64,000 nt of DNA, from the NCBI GenBank assembly GCA_026770575.1, contig MU657182.1, positions 124,057 through 188,056 of the forward strand, written 5' to 3'. The notes under the pieces are model-generated. The model was not told the DNA's origin. It ran no database searches and saw only the letters and a list, made by a program, of their open reading frames with translations. Positions 52,701-63,388 of the stretch are shown one piece after another. This DNA comes from Pelagophyceae sp. CCMP2097 (lineage: Eukaryota > Sar > Pelagophyceae). Within the stretch, counting starts at the first letter, position 1. Every line of letters starts with the position of its first letter. Position numbers and translations under genes: made by a program.

Positions 52701-54740
52701 CGAGTTCCAGCCTCTTCGCGAGGTTCGCCCGCAAGACCTTGCCCGTGCTGCCTTTCACTAGAGCGTTGGAGAAGACGATGGCTTGGGGCCATTTGGCCGG
52801 GTGGAGAACGGAGGAGCAGAAGTCGTGCATGTCCGCGACGTGAATCTTCTCAAAGCCCTCCCTCAAGACAATAACGACCCCCACGACTTCCTGCAGCTCG
52901 GCGTGCGGCACGGAGAACGCGGCGACGTCGCGGACGGCCGGGTGCGCAGCTACCGCCTCCTCGATTTCAAAAGGTGAGATGGTTTCGCCCCCTCGGTTGA
53001 TCACCTCCTTCAACCTGCCCGTGATAAAGAGATAGCCATCAGCGTCCAAGTAGCCCACGTCGCCAGAGTCGAACCAGAGGCCTTCGGGCCTCGTTGAAGA
53101 GTCCAGCGCGGCCTTGTACAGAGTGTTCGCCGACGTCGCTTCTTCGTCTTGCAGGGCGTAGAAGACGGCAGCATTTGCAGCATCGTCGCGGTCGTAGCCG
53201 GAGAAGCAGGGCGACCCTCGAACGACGATGTTGCCCCGCCTCGATGACCCGCGCTTCATTAAAGTCTTGGACTCTAGATCGGCGATACGGAGCTCGCAGC
53301 CGACCGCCACGCCCGAAGTGCCTTCTCGTTCCAGAGCGTAATTCAAAGGCGGCGTCGCCATGGGCATGCACTCCGTCATGCCGTACGAAGGGAGGACGAG
53401 GCACCCGCCGAAGCGGTCCCGCAGAGCGCACGCCAAAGAGTGCGTGAGGTTGCCCGCCGCGTTCGCGACCATCCGAAGCCGCACTTCGTTGCGCGATGCC
53501 TCTTCGGCGCCGAGGATGGCGTGGTGCATGGTGGGGGAGGCGTAGTACCAGCTCACCTCGTTGGACTCGAGGACATGCCAAAAGGTCGACGCGTCGAAGC
53601 CCCCGCACGCAATCACAGACCCGCCGCTCAACACCGGCGCGAACAGATTCCGGACGATGCCGCCGACGTGGAACAACGGCATCATGTTCAGGCAGCGGTC
53701 GCGCTTTGTGAGGCCCCAGGAATGCACGACGCACTACGTGGAGACTACGTTCTGGAGGGGGACCAAAGGCAAGGAATCAAAAACCACCGCCGGAATCAAA
53801 AACCACCTACCACCGCGCCGACGACGAGCTGGTCCAACGCGTAGGGCACGCACTTCTTCGTCCCGCTCGTGCCCGACGTGTGCAGCACCAGCGCGCCGTC
53901 GAATCTTCCCGTGAACGCGTCGCTATTCGTCTCCATCGACAAGGACAAACCCGCCGGCGCCAGGCCGACGGCGGCCCACTTAAACGGAGACTTCTTCGGC
54001 GACGGCGGCCGGTCGTCGATGACGTTGAAAAGGCCGGCCGCCGCCGTCCTGGAATTTTCGGCCAAACGGATCACGTGGCGCACGCCCGCGAGCTGGGCAG
54101 CGGCGATCACGTGGTCGTTCTGCGCCCCGTCCAACACTAAGACCGCTTTCGCGCAGACGCTCTTCAGCTCGGCGGCGATCTCGTCCGCCGTGCAGTGGAC
54201 GTTAACGGGTGCGGCGCAGCACCGCGAAACCACGCAGATCATGGCCAACGCGTGCACCGGTCCATTCGGCAGAACCACTCCGACGCGGTCGTTCACCGTG
54301 ACGCCCCAGGGCGAGAGGTCGAAGGAGTGGTCGACGAAATGTGCGAGGGCGGCGTGCGACAGGGAGGGTTGGCCTTTGAACGGGGAGAGAATGGCCGCGT
54401 CGAGCCCGTTCTGCGGGAGCATGAGGTCGCAAAGTGTTTCAAAACACAAAGCCGATTTGATGGCGTCGCCGGAGACGCCTTTCGACGCCGCCGCCGCCGC
54501 GCGCGCCGTCTGCTGCAGCGCGGGGGCCACGGGGACGGCGTCGACGCTGCCGCCGCCGATGACTCTGCGAGTACGGCGCCTTAAAGAGGTGCCCGTGGCC
54601 GCCGAAGGTGAGGAAGACGCCGATGATAAGGACGGCGCCTTGGTCAGCAGGCCCTCGCGCTCCGGGGCCGTCGTGGGTGAGCGCATGCCCGAGAACGCGG
54701 CGCCGCGGGGAGGGGACGTTAATCGCATCGGGTTGAACAT
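49724..54740 (-). CDS. NRPS-like adenylation + carrier + membrane hexapeptide-repeat enzyme
   Basis: Three exons, 54740-53811, 53733-51908, 51773-49724, give 1,601 aa in phase. Residues about 100-660 form an ANL adenylation domain: P-loop LHTSGTSGTKK, PLFHVGGI, SYGMTE, DSGDVGYLDADGYLFITGR, KEVINRGGETISPFEIEE and STGKVLRANL. A phosphopantetheine carrier follows, with FFHVGGSSILAGRLV, where the first Ser after GG is the attachment site. The remaining about 850 residues alternate hydrophobic helices (LPLFIVFPLVKISTWWLYAE) with left-handed beta-helix hexapeptide turns (GARIGKRCKVVKG; ISIGNRCSVGAKSAIAPGAV). This layout matches the NRPS-terminal domain family (TIGR02353 type) known mainly from bacteria and fungi. 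It probably activates a small carboxylic or amino acid and transfers it at a membrane (inference). Plausible bacterial ancestry, but it now has introns. Confidence 0.88.
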
Positions 54741-55964
54741 TCTGATGTAGGGAGGCGCCCGGGCCGAAACGCGCGCGCGCGCCCGCGCGGCTCGAGGACG
54801 CCGCGCGCGGACGCTGCGCGCAGGGTGGGGTGGGCGACGGGAATGTCGACCACTCAAAAGCCACGTACAATTGTAAAGTGATTTTATTTCGGGCTCGACG
54901 TCACTGGAAAGGTCAAATTTGTGTTCCGTGGGAAATTTAAAGACCCTTCTCGGCAGGAATCCTGAGACGAGCCGCGAAATTTACTGGAAACTGAACCTTC
55001 TCTGGGACGGCCCGCCTCAGGCAGCAGAGTGTCCCGCCGCATCCAGGGCCCAGGGGGATAACAGTCGCGGCGTCTATTCGTCCATGTACCTGTTTTTCTC
55101 AGCTTCGACGGTTGGATGCGAATTTCGTCGGTGGGTCTCTTATTTGTTCAGCTCCCCGGCGGCTCCTTGGCCTCTCCTCTTCCACTGCACCCGTCGTGCG
55201 AAGGCGCCCTCGTCGACGCGGCGTTTGGCTCGGTGGCCCGAAAGGGGCGTTTGCGGGACTCTGAGTCGACTCGATGCGGCTCGCCTGCTCCTATATGATC
55301 CCGGCAGGCCACCTCCGCGGTCCCACGACTTCTCCGGGGCGGCGGGCCGGCGGGCGAGGCGGGGAGTCAGGAGATATAACCGCCGTTGCACATGAAACTG
55401 GTGATACTGGGCGAACGCGCGGGTTTCTCACCTCAAGTAGCAAAACGACCAAAATTCCGGACTACCCCCGAAAGTCCACTAGATCTAATCGTGAGCCCCT
55501 ACGGAAATCTAAGGAGGACTCCTTATCACTGCTCGTCGACGCCAAGCTCAGCCCCGCCCTGCTCCACTCGTCCACGACACGCGTCGATACGTGAATATTC
55601 TTCCCCCGCTGAAGTTGACTTGAACTGAAGTCCAGTGGAAGACACGACAGGCTCGTGCACGTGCACGTGAGACTCTGCGAAGGCGAGACCACGCCCTCCT
55701 TGGACGATGCCCCCTTTCGTCGCTCACCCATATGCCACGCCGATCACTAGATTCGATGAATTTCGATGTGAACATCTGTTCCTGCAGGCCTGTCCCTGGA
55801 AAGAGGGCGAGCTAAGCGAGCCCACGTCCGAAGATGCGTCGACCCCTGCGATCGAGCCGCCGTCAATTGTCGCAGTGCCGCGTCGCATTTCCCTCCGCAC
55901 CGGTTCTCCCGCCGCGGTCGATGGCACGTTTCGACGGCACGGGTTCGATGGGGTTACGGCCCCT
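54741..55964. other. 1.2-kb intergenic region
   Basis: No gene accepted between the start of the adenylation gene and the stop of the SGNH hydrolase gene. Base composition is less GC-rich than the neighbours in 54860-55000 and 55380-55600. Short open frames exist (for example 55707-56096 plus) but none shows domain-like sequence or plausible exons. Confidence 0.4.
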
Positions 55965-57904
55965 TTAACACGAGGGCACCGCGCGGAAGCGCGTTTCCGC
56001 GTGGTCCGGCACGGCCGCGCCGCGTGGTCGCTGCGCGAGCTGGTGCCGCCAGCTGCGACGCGCGAGCGCGGCAAGGCCGAGCGCGGCCAGCGCTGAAGCA
56101 GCGGCGAAGAAGCGGCGCGGCGCCAGTCGCGGCTCCATAACACTGAGGCGCATGGGCCTTTGCGGTGCGAACCTCGTCAGCGGTGAAGCCTCGCGCCACC
56201 ACGTGTCCAGGTGCGGCAGCGCCACGTCGCGCGCGATGCGTTGCATGGCGTGGGCCGCGGCGACGTCGGCGATGATGGGCAGTACGTCTCCGTCGACGAC
56301 TTCCCCATTCGGCACCGGCGCCCCGACGGGGTCAACGCCGAAGAGCGTCGCCACGAAGACGCACCTAGACGCGGTCCGTCGAGGCCCCAGTCTACAGGAC
56401 ACATGTGTCCCGCCGAGCGTCCGTCCTCGGCCCGTTCCTCGGACCTTTAACAAAAGGCCCCACTCTGTCTTCAAAGGGCGCTGCAGACGTGCGCGTTGAG
56501 GTACATGGCCAGCGCCGAGGCGTGGTGGTCCGTGGTGCAGCCGTCGTCGCAGTATTTGGAGGCATCGAACGAAGGCCCAAGATCGCGATAAAGCTCCTTT
56601 GCCTCTTGCAAGCTGGCCCAGCGCGCGTCTTTAGAGTCGCTGGCTCTTAGAGGCAGGCGGCCGAGCGAGGCCAAGATGGAGGCGCCGCCGTCGTTCAGCG
56701 TGCCGTCGGGGAGCGTGGGCGGCTGCAGCTGGGCGCCTTGGTATTCGGCGTCTATGATCTCCCGGCACTCCTCTGGAATCCGCCAAGACCCGCGCGCCGC
56801 CTCCCAGGCCAACCCGGCGGGCACGAGGACGTCTGCGCCGCCGTTGACTCTGGAGCCGGTGCGCATGACCGCGTGGGCGCGGGCGAGCGCGTAAGCCTGA
56901 CATTCGTGGACCGAAGTGGAGCGAGCCCAAGCCGTACGCTCCGCCACCTCGCGCCGAGTCTCCGCCCCTACAAAGAAGCGCTGGGCCCCGCCGCCCCTCT
57001 TGAAGGCGCCCTCTCGAAGTCTCTGGGAGTCCTTCCTGCTCGTCCGGCGCACCTCTGCCGCAATCTTCGTCCCCTGCGAGCGCGTCCAGCGAGCCCAACG
57101 GAAAGCACCCGGTCCCGATCGCGGGCGCGGCGCCGTCGGCGTTGCGCTCGCCGACGCGCTCGCCGGACGGGCACGGGTGCATGGATCCATTGAGATACGC
57201 CCACGTCATGTACCCAGCTATGACCGGTGGCCCGCGGCCCTCGCTCGACCTCTGCGATGCGCCCTGGCGGTGTACGGCGCGCGCGTACTCGGCGTAGGCG
57301 GGGGCCATCATGGTCTCGCGCGCGACTTTCACCGTCGGGAGAGTGCTGAAGTCCTGCAGGACCACAACGTCCCAACCTATGGAATCTCCCCGTCACGAAC
57401 CCATCAAAAGGCCGTGTCGACGAGGCGTGCGAGTGGGCGGGAGAGGATGCAGGGCACCTCTCGGCTCTCGGCTCGGCGGTCTGCCAGGCGCCGGTGTGTA
57501 CTGCCGAACGGCTGCCGTGTCAGCAGCTGCGGGCACGGGTGCATCTCGTCGTGCACGTTTCGGATGCCCTTGTCTATCGCGCAGCCTTCGGCCTTGTCGA
57601 CGCGCGCGTTTGAAACGGGTACGCAGCGCGGGCCGTCGGCGTTGGTGGAAGCGTCGCCCGCGTCGCAGCTCTCCGACGAATGCGAGGGCCGGCGCGCGTA
57701 GAGCGAGCAGGCGCCGATGGTGTCCTCGGCAAATTCGACTTCAATTCCGAGGCCGCGCGCGACGAAGGCGAACATTCTCGGGAGGTTGTGCAGTACCGTC
57801 GGGCTGTCATACTCCGCAGGGCCATAAGTGAACGAGTTCCCTACGAACAAGACGCGCGCGGGGTCCGCCGACGCGCACGCCACCAACAGCGCCGCGGCCC
57901 GCAT
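55965..57904 (-). CDS. secreted/membrane SGNH (GDSL-like) hydrolase
   Basis: At least four exons. Exon 1 (from 57904) has a signal peptide (RAAALLVACASA) and the catalytic-Ser block I, RVLFVGNSFTYG. Exon 2 (from about 57386) has WDVVVLQDFSTLP and PPVIAGYMTWAYLNG. Exon 3 has ECQAYALARAHAVMRTG and VLVPAGLAWEAARG, and ends with the His block CTTDHHASALAM. Exon 4 (from about 56369) continues CVFVATLFGVDPVGAPVPNG and ends with a membrane-anchor-like helix (RFFAAASALAALGLAALARR). The order Ser block, VVLQD, VPAGLAW, DHH..., ATLFG fits the DUF4886-like SGNH family (esterase or acyl/acetyl hydrolase, substrate unknown). Joins 2-3 (GTGCGC to TAG) and 3-4 (GTACCT to TAG) are phase-consistent. The donor of exon 1 is not fixed. 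Confidence 0.78.
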
Positions 57905-58254
57905 CGGAAACGCGCAAGGCCGTCCGGCTGGTGGCTCGTGCGCGTGCGTCGTTCAATATTCGAGGACTCGCCAAAAGCACTTCGAATCTTCAGCGATCGC
58001 ATTCAAATCAGCGGCGCGGTGCGAGGCGCGAGCGAGGCGGGCGACATGGCCGAGTTCGAACCGCAGACGCGGTCCTTGCCCGGCGTCCTGCCTCGGAGTC
58101 GTGGCCCTCTTGGATGCAGGGCGTTTGCTCGCATACGGTCACTGCTCTCCAGCTCCACGGCTTTCCTAGGCTCAGCGTCTCGTACGAGGACAGCTCCGCG
58201 CGCTTCAAGATAAGTGAGAAAGCCGCGTCAGAGCAAACCCTGGGACCACCCACG

Positions 58255-60493
58255 ATGGGCCGAGACGCGAGGGCGCCGTCGCCCGCCCGCGCCGACGACG
58301 ATCGACTATCGTTAGATGCGGGAGCCAAGTCCTACGTGCAGCAGTACTCGCACGTCTACAACAAGCGCCTCGCCACCGTGAAAAAGACGCTCCTGAAAGC
58401 CGCGCGCGAGCGCTGGCCGGGCGTCGAGGCGCGTCGACGCGACGCCGGCCCTCATGGCTTCGAGGCGCGGACTTGTCTCTCCAGGTCGTCGAGCGCATCG
58501 TGTACGCGAGCGAGGCCGGCAAGCGCGTCGTCGTCGTCGGTGCGACGCCGCATCGGACGCTGGCAACCGCCGCAGCAACGACGGCGATCCCTGCAGTCGG
58601 GAGCACAGAGGCGACGCCGGGGGCGACCCTCGACGCCGGGTGGCGACGCGCGGTCGAGGCCGTGCGCGTGGTATACGAATCGTACTTTTTAATCGTACTT
58701 TAGGCATGACTTTCAAAGAAATGGACCAAAGGGAGAACATCCTCGACGAGTACCGCCTCGAGTACTCCTTCGAAGGGCCCAACAAGCCAAAGGCCTGCTA
58801 CGCCTCCACCGAGGACCGCATCGTAAGCACAGCGCCATCTTTGCACACCGAAAACTTGCAAACTGGAAGATGCACGCCCGCGCTGAGCGCGGACCCGCGC
58901 CCGCGCAGGTCCTCGAGGACGAGTCCGGCCGCATCGCGCTCGTCGACGGCGCCGCAGTCGTACCCGTCGCCACGCTCGTCACCGGTGCGTGGTGACTGGA
59001 TGGGTGCGGGATGAAGCGCGGGTGCCCTGTGTGGACCGTGGTCGAAGGGTGCACCGAAGCCGTCGGCACCTCGCGCGCCTCCATGCTGACGCCGCGGACA
59101 GGCCTCGCGTTTGCGGCCATGGGCGAGATCACGAGCCGCGGCGCTTTACGGCTCGAGGACTGGTGCGTCCGCGTCGAGGATGGTCTGGATGAAATGCCGG
59201 TCTGGGTCCACGAGGGTCGGGCTTCCGGAACGGATCTTTGTCGCTAGGTGTGGCCCTGGCCTGGCGCCGCCGCGGCCGGGCCCGCGGCCCGTGGCGACTG
59301 CGGAGTCCGCCGAGGCGCCGCACCCGAAGCTGCTGCTGCTCAGTGGCCTGAGCGGTGGCGCGGGCGCTTTGCCGCTGCTCTGCGACTGGCTCGCCGGCCA
59401 CGCGGCGGGCGACGCCGCCGTGGCGCGGTCCGTCGTGCGCTGCGTCGTCGCGGGCGGCCTCGTCTCGAAGATGGCCGCGGACGCGGCTGCGGCGAACTTG
59501 AAAGGCGGCGATGACGCTCTGGTAGACGCCACCGACGACGCCGACTCTGCCCTCGCGCGCCTTTCGGCCCTCGTCGCGACGGTGGCCATGCCGGGCGCGC
59601 GCGACCCTTCCAACGTGGCGCTGCCGCAGCAGCCTCTGCACGCCGTCCTGCTGCCCCAAGCCTCAAGGTACACAAAGTCCTTCGTCGCCGCCCCGAACCC
59701 GCACGAGGCCGTGCGCGCCGGCGTCCTTTCCAACGCGGCTCCAAACAAGGGACCTCCGACGAGGCCGGCGAAGATTCATGGTGAAGCTTTGATTGCCCGA
59801 CGTCGTGCCCAGGGTTCGAGATCGCTTCGGGCTCGTGCTCCGCGGCTCTGGGCCCCGCCGAGGCCTTTATTAGGTCATCGGCGACCGCCTCGTCCTCGGG
59901 ACTTCGGGGCAGCCGGTTCTGGACGTGCTCAAGTCCACGTGCTACGGAGTCGTCAGCCGCGGAAACGAACGAGCCATGCGCGACGGCACGCAGTTCACAG
60001 AGAGGCACTGCGACGACTGCGACGACGCCGCCCTCGCCGCGTTGGAGGACTCGCTCTGGTGGCGCGGCACAGCGCCGACGCAGGGATACCCTGATCGAGG
60101 AACGGGCATCACAGAGGCTCGCCGGAGGACGCCGTGTGATATTAAAGCTTGCCATGCTCCCGTTCGTGCCTCACTGCCTGACCTAGGCGGCACGCGGCGC
60201 CGACGGCGCCGGACACTCTGGCGTCGTACCCTTTTACGGAAGGAGACCCGTACGCCATCGACGACGGCCCCGACGTCTACTTCTCCGGCGGCATGCCGCA
60301 CTTTGCCACGTCCCTCGCCGTCTCCGGCGGTTCGGCGCGCGCGCGTTTAGTTTGCCTGCCCGAGTTTTCGGAGACTGGCGTCTGCGCCCTCGTCGACCTG
60401 ACGACGCTCGAAATCGAGCGCCTCGAGTTCTCCGTCGGCCAAGAAGACTGCCAGGAAGCGCCGCCGGCGACGCCCATGGCCGTGGACAAATAA
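58255..60493 (+). CDS. POLD2: DNA polymerase delta small subunit (POLD2/Cdc1/p50)
   Basis: Eight exons chain in phase: 58255-58422, 58485-58539, 58704-58822, 58909-58984, 59102-59162, 59248-59710, 59874-60058, 60187-60493, giving 477 aa, close to the family's usual 460-470. Landmarks: KSYVQQYSHVYNKRL at the N-terminus; RVVVVGMTFKEM; RLEYSFEGPNKPKACY; VLEDESGRIALVDG (OB fold); LAFAAMGEITSRGALRLEDW; phosphoesterase-like LLLLSGLSGGAG, PGARDPSNVALPQQPLH; VIGDRLVLGTSGQPV; HAAPTAPDTLASYPF; DVYFSGGMPHFATS. As in other eukaryotes the inactive phosphoesterase domain lacks a full metal site. It bridges the catalytic subunit and the accessory subunit of DNA polymerase delta in replication. It is convergent with the cyclin gene, 121 nt apart. 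Confidence 0.95.
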
Positions 60494-60614
60494 AGCAAAG
60501 GGTCCCCTCCCGCCTTGCCAAAGGGGCCTCGTTCGGGACTGTGTGCAAAGTTACATGCAGACACAGGGCTGCATCCTCTGCAGTGCTGTGTGTCGCGCGT
60601 TGGTTTGGGGCTCT

Positions 60615-62035
60615 TCAGCGCACGGCTTGGTCGGATGGGTGGTCGTTGAAACTGGATCTAGACCGGCGATGCGCGAGCGCCATCTCGTCGGCTGCAGCAC
60701 CGTGCGTCATGTCCACGAGCTGCTCCAGAGTGGCGTGCGGGCACTTGGGCTCGTGCGTCTTGTCCGCAAACGTCCGCGCAGAGCACGACTTGGCCGAGAC
60801 CAAAGATTTCTTCTTCAGCGCGGGGGACTTCAACACGCAAAACTTGTGAGACGTCGCCGCGATGCGGTCCGCGACGCGCACGTCCACGGGCATGATGGCC
60901 TCGGCCTTGGCCAGGCCCAACCTGCGCGCGATGGTGCGCAGGTGGAAGTAGTGCATGGCGTACTGGGAAGCCGAAACGGAGACCTGAAACGCCAGCGCGT
61001 TCAGCAGCCCAGCCTCGAGCTCGTTGATGCGCGCCAGGTTGAAGTGCGACCAGACGTACCTAGGAGCGTGTGTGTGCCGTTGGTCGATTATACGGAATCG
61101 TTTAAAACTCACCGCCAGTCTGCGTTCTTGGGTGACTCGTCGTCGCAGAGCTTTGAGCTGAGCATCATAGTCGTAAAGATCACGGCCTGCCAGTTGCTAC
61201 GCGAGAGACGGAGCGAGTCCTCGTTGTGCTGCAGCAGGCGCTCGACGAGGATGAGCGTGGTGACGATGCACTCCACATATAATTGCGCAGAGTAGTAAAT
61301 GTGGTCCACAAAGGCCACCACCGTCTCCAGGCCGGGCCCCTCGGGCTCCACGTCCAGCAGCAGGCCGGAAGCGTCCTCGAAGACGTCAAAGGCCGGATTG
61401 TCGACGGGCGCGTCGTCGCTGGCGATGTGCGCGTGCAAAACACGGGACACGCACTCGAGCGCCACCGCAACGTCGGGCTCCGCCAGCGTGTGGTCCAAGA
61501 AAATTGTTCCGGTCGAATTCTGCACCTTTGAAAGCACGGGCTTTTTCGCCGGCGCGGGCGCCGTGGTCGCGGCGCCGGCGCCGGCGGCAGCCGCGGCAAA
61601 GCTGTCTCGCTTCTGTATTGTCTCCAGGGCCTTGAGCATGAAGGGCGTGGGCTCGGAGAAGCGGCCGCTGACGGAAGGCCGGTCGCCGAGGGACGCGGTC
61701 GAATTGCCCAGGGAGCAGTTGGAGGGCGACGGCGTCATGCGCAGACGCGAGACGTTGGAGTCCGTGCGCACGCGGGCGTACGACTGGCGGACCTGGGCCT
61801 CCATATCCGCCCAATACTGCGCCGCCGGCGGCGGCGCCTCGCCCGGCGGCGTCGCGCGCGGCGGTGTCTTGTGCGCCGCCGCCGCGCCGGCGGCGTCTGG
61901 CGACCGTTTCGAGGCCGGCCGCGATGACGTCGCCTGGGCGTCCGTCGCAGAGTCCGACGCGGGGAAGACGGCGCCGCGCGACTTGGCCGCCTTCTTCTTC
62001 CCGAAGAAGAGGCGCGGGAAGAACGCGGTCGACAT
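60615..62035 (-). CDS. cyclin (PHO80 / cyclin Y-like)
   Basis: Two exons, 62035-61113 and 61059-60615, give 455 aa across a 53-nt intron. The N-terminal about 190 residues are Ala/Pro/Ser-rich and probably disordered (KKKAAKSRGAVFPASD). The cyclin box follows: VDHIYYSAQLYVECIVTTLIL, LQHNEDSLRLSRSNWQAVIFT, TMMLSSKLCDDESPKNADWR and, after the splice, YVWSHFNLARINELEAGLL. The pattern 'NW...i.t...L.sKl.DD...N.dw' with 'iNeLE..lL..L.f.v.vs...Y' is typical of PHO80-like and cyclin Y families, partners of PHO85/CDK5/CDK14-type kinases. The C-terminal about 110 residues are basic with a few cysteines and unrecognised. Role in cell cycle or nutrient signalling is inferred from the family. Confidence 0.88.
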
Positions 62036-62849
62036 GCGGCGGCCTCACCAGAACCGGCGCCAAATATCAAGTTTCAAGTGTGTTCTCCAGTCAGACGTCC
62101 GGTAAAATTCTAGCTCCGTTGTGTTGGAAGTTTCCGCAATGCACACGCCACACAAAGTACTTTCGACGTCTGAAAACGGCGTCATCTGTATCTTTCGACA
62201 ACGGACCAACAATTATGACGTTTTTTTGTGGCACTTTGACATCATAAAGAGTCAAAGGAAGCACTTTTCCAACGGTGTTGAAGACTTCGAAAAGACCAAT
62301 TCGAGGACGAAGAAGACTCTACTGGATACATCGCCAGCCCGGAGCCGGAAGGCGACGATTGGCGAGCTCGATCTAGAGTCTCGAAGGGACTCCGGGCCCC
62401 GCGAGGCTGGAGAGCGAGGTGCAAGAGACTGGAAATCCATGCCAGGGGAAAGTGTCAAGATATCTATTTCCATGACGCCCTGCGGATCCTAACCCTAGCT
62501 CCATCTTCAGATAACCGACGCTGCCCATTGTGCATGCTGCGTGAGACTTTCACGACGACTGTTGCGCGCGTGGTCGCTAAACAAATGTAGCGCCTTGAAG
62601 TGAAGGTCGGCCGCTCGGCCGGAGCGAAAACTTCGGGGAAAACGTTCTGAAAAGCAGCTGCTCCGGATCTGACTCTGAGATGCACAAACTGCAAATCGGC
62701 CCAATCTGTCGATTCTTTGAGAGTGGCGATGCACGGGACGGACGCGTTATCTGATATAATCGGGCTGCGTAGTTTTGAATTCTACGATGGAGATGTGTCG
62801 TCCGCTTTGCCTCGATCGACGTTTAGCAGAAGTTAGAGCCATTAGAAGT

Positions 62850-62900
62850 CAGGTTAGGTTTTAGGTTAGGGTTAGGGTTAGGGTTGGGGGTTAGGTTAGT
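62850..62900 (+). repeat. interstitial telomere-like TTAGGG tract
   Basis: Reads aggttaggttttaggttagggttagggttagggttgggggttaggttag, with at least three perfect TTAGGG units and several degenerate ones (TTAGG, TTTTAGG, TTGGGGG). TTAGGG is the telomere unit of many protists and animals. Here it is internal to the window, so it is an interstitial telomeric sequence. Confidence 0.85.
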
Positions 62901-63030
62901 TTCTTACATAAAAACATGCGCCTCGACGAGGCCTTTCCAACGCTGTATCGCACGCCACGAACGACGCACTACAACCCGACCGAATTTACACGCGGAGCTT
63001 TTATTAATGCAGATTGGACGAATTCGATGC

Positions 63031-63069
63031 CCCAATCTACAGATTGGGCCGCCCAATCTGTAGATTGGG
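63031..63069. repeat. 18-bp-arm inverted repeat (hairpin)
   Basis: cccaatctacagattggg (63031-63048) is followed after 3 nt by its exact reverse complement cccaatctgtagattggg (63052-63069). Each arm is itself nearly palindromic. A related ggcccaatctgt occurs at about 62697. No adjacent gene uses it as an obvious terminator. Confidence 0.75.
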
Positions 63070-63388
63070 CCGATCGGCAGATGGTGTCTCTCAGATCCGC
63101 CGAGCTGAGCGTTTTGGGAAGGCGGCGTCGCGCGCTGCCTTGCGGTGTGTTTGACACTCGGGCATCTCGTCGGCCCTCTTCTTAGCTATCAAGTGCCGAA
63201 ATCGTTCTGACCACACCGATGGAAAGTGACCTCACGTCGTTGGGGCTCCTCCAAGCACCTTCCACGGTTCCAGGGCCTTCTCGAATCGAGTTAAATCTGC
63301 AAAGAGGGCCGTTAAATCTGCAAAGAGGGCCGACGAGGCCGAGGTCCGGGGTCCCTGGGTGCGGCCTCGTCCCACCTCTCGGTCGGCT

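Larger units (their letters stand above)
62036..63388. other. 1.35-kb gene-poor region
   Basis: No gene supported. The region has lower GC than its surroundings, a telomere-like tract at 62850-62900, an inverted repeat at 63031-63069, and a directly repeated ttaaatctgcaaagagggccg at about 63289-63330. It separates the cyclin gene from a DnaJ gene, whose stop is at 63389. The mix of features suggests an old chromosome-end or transposon insertion scar (inference). Confidence 0.5.
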
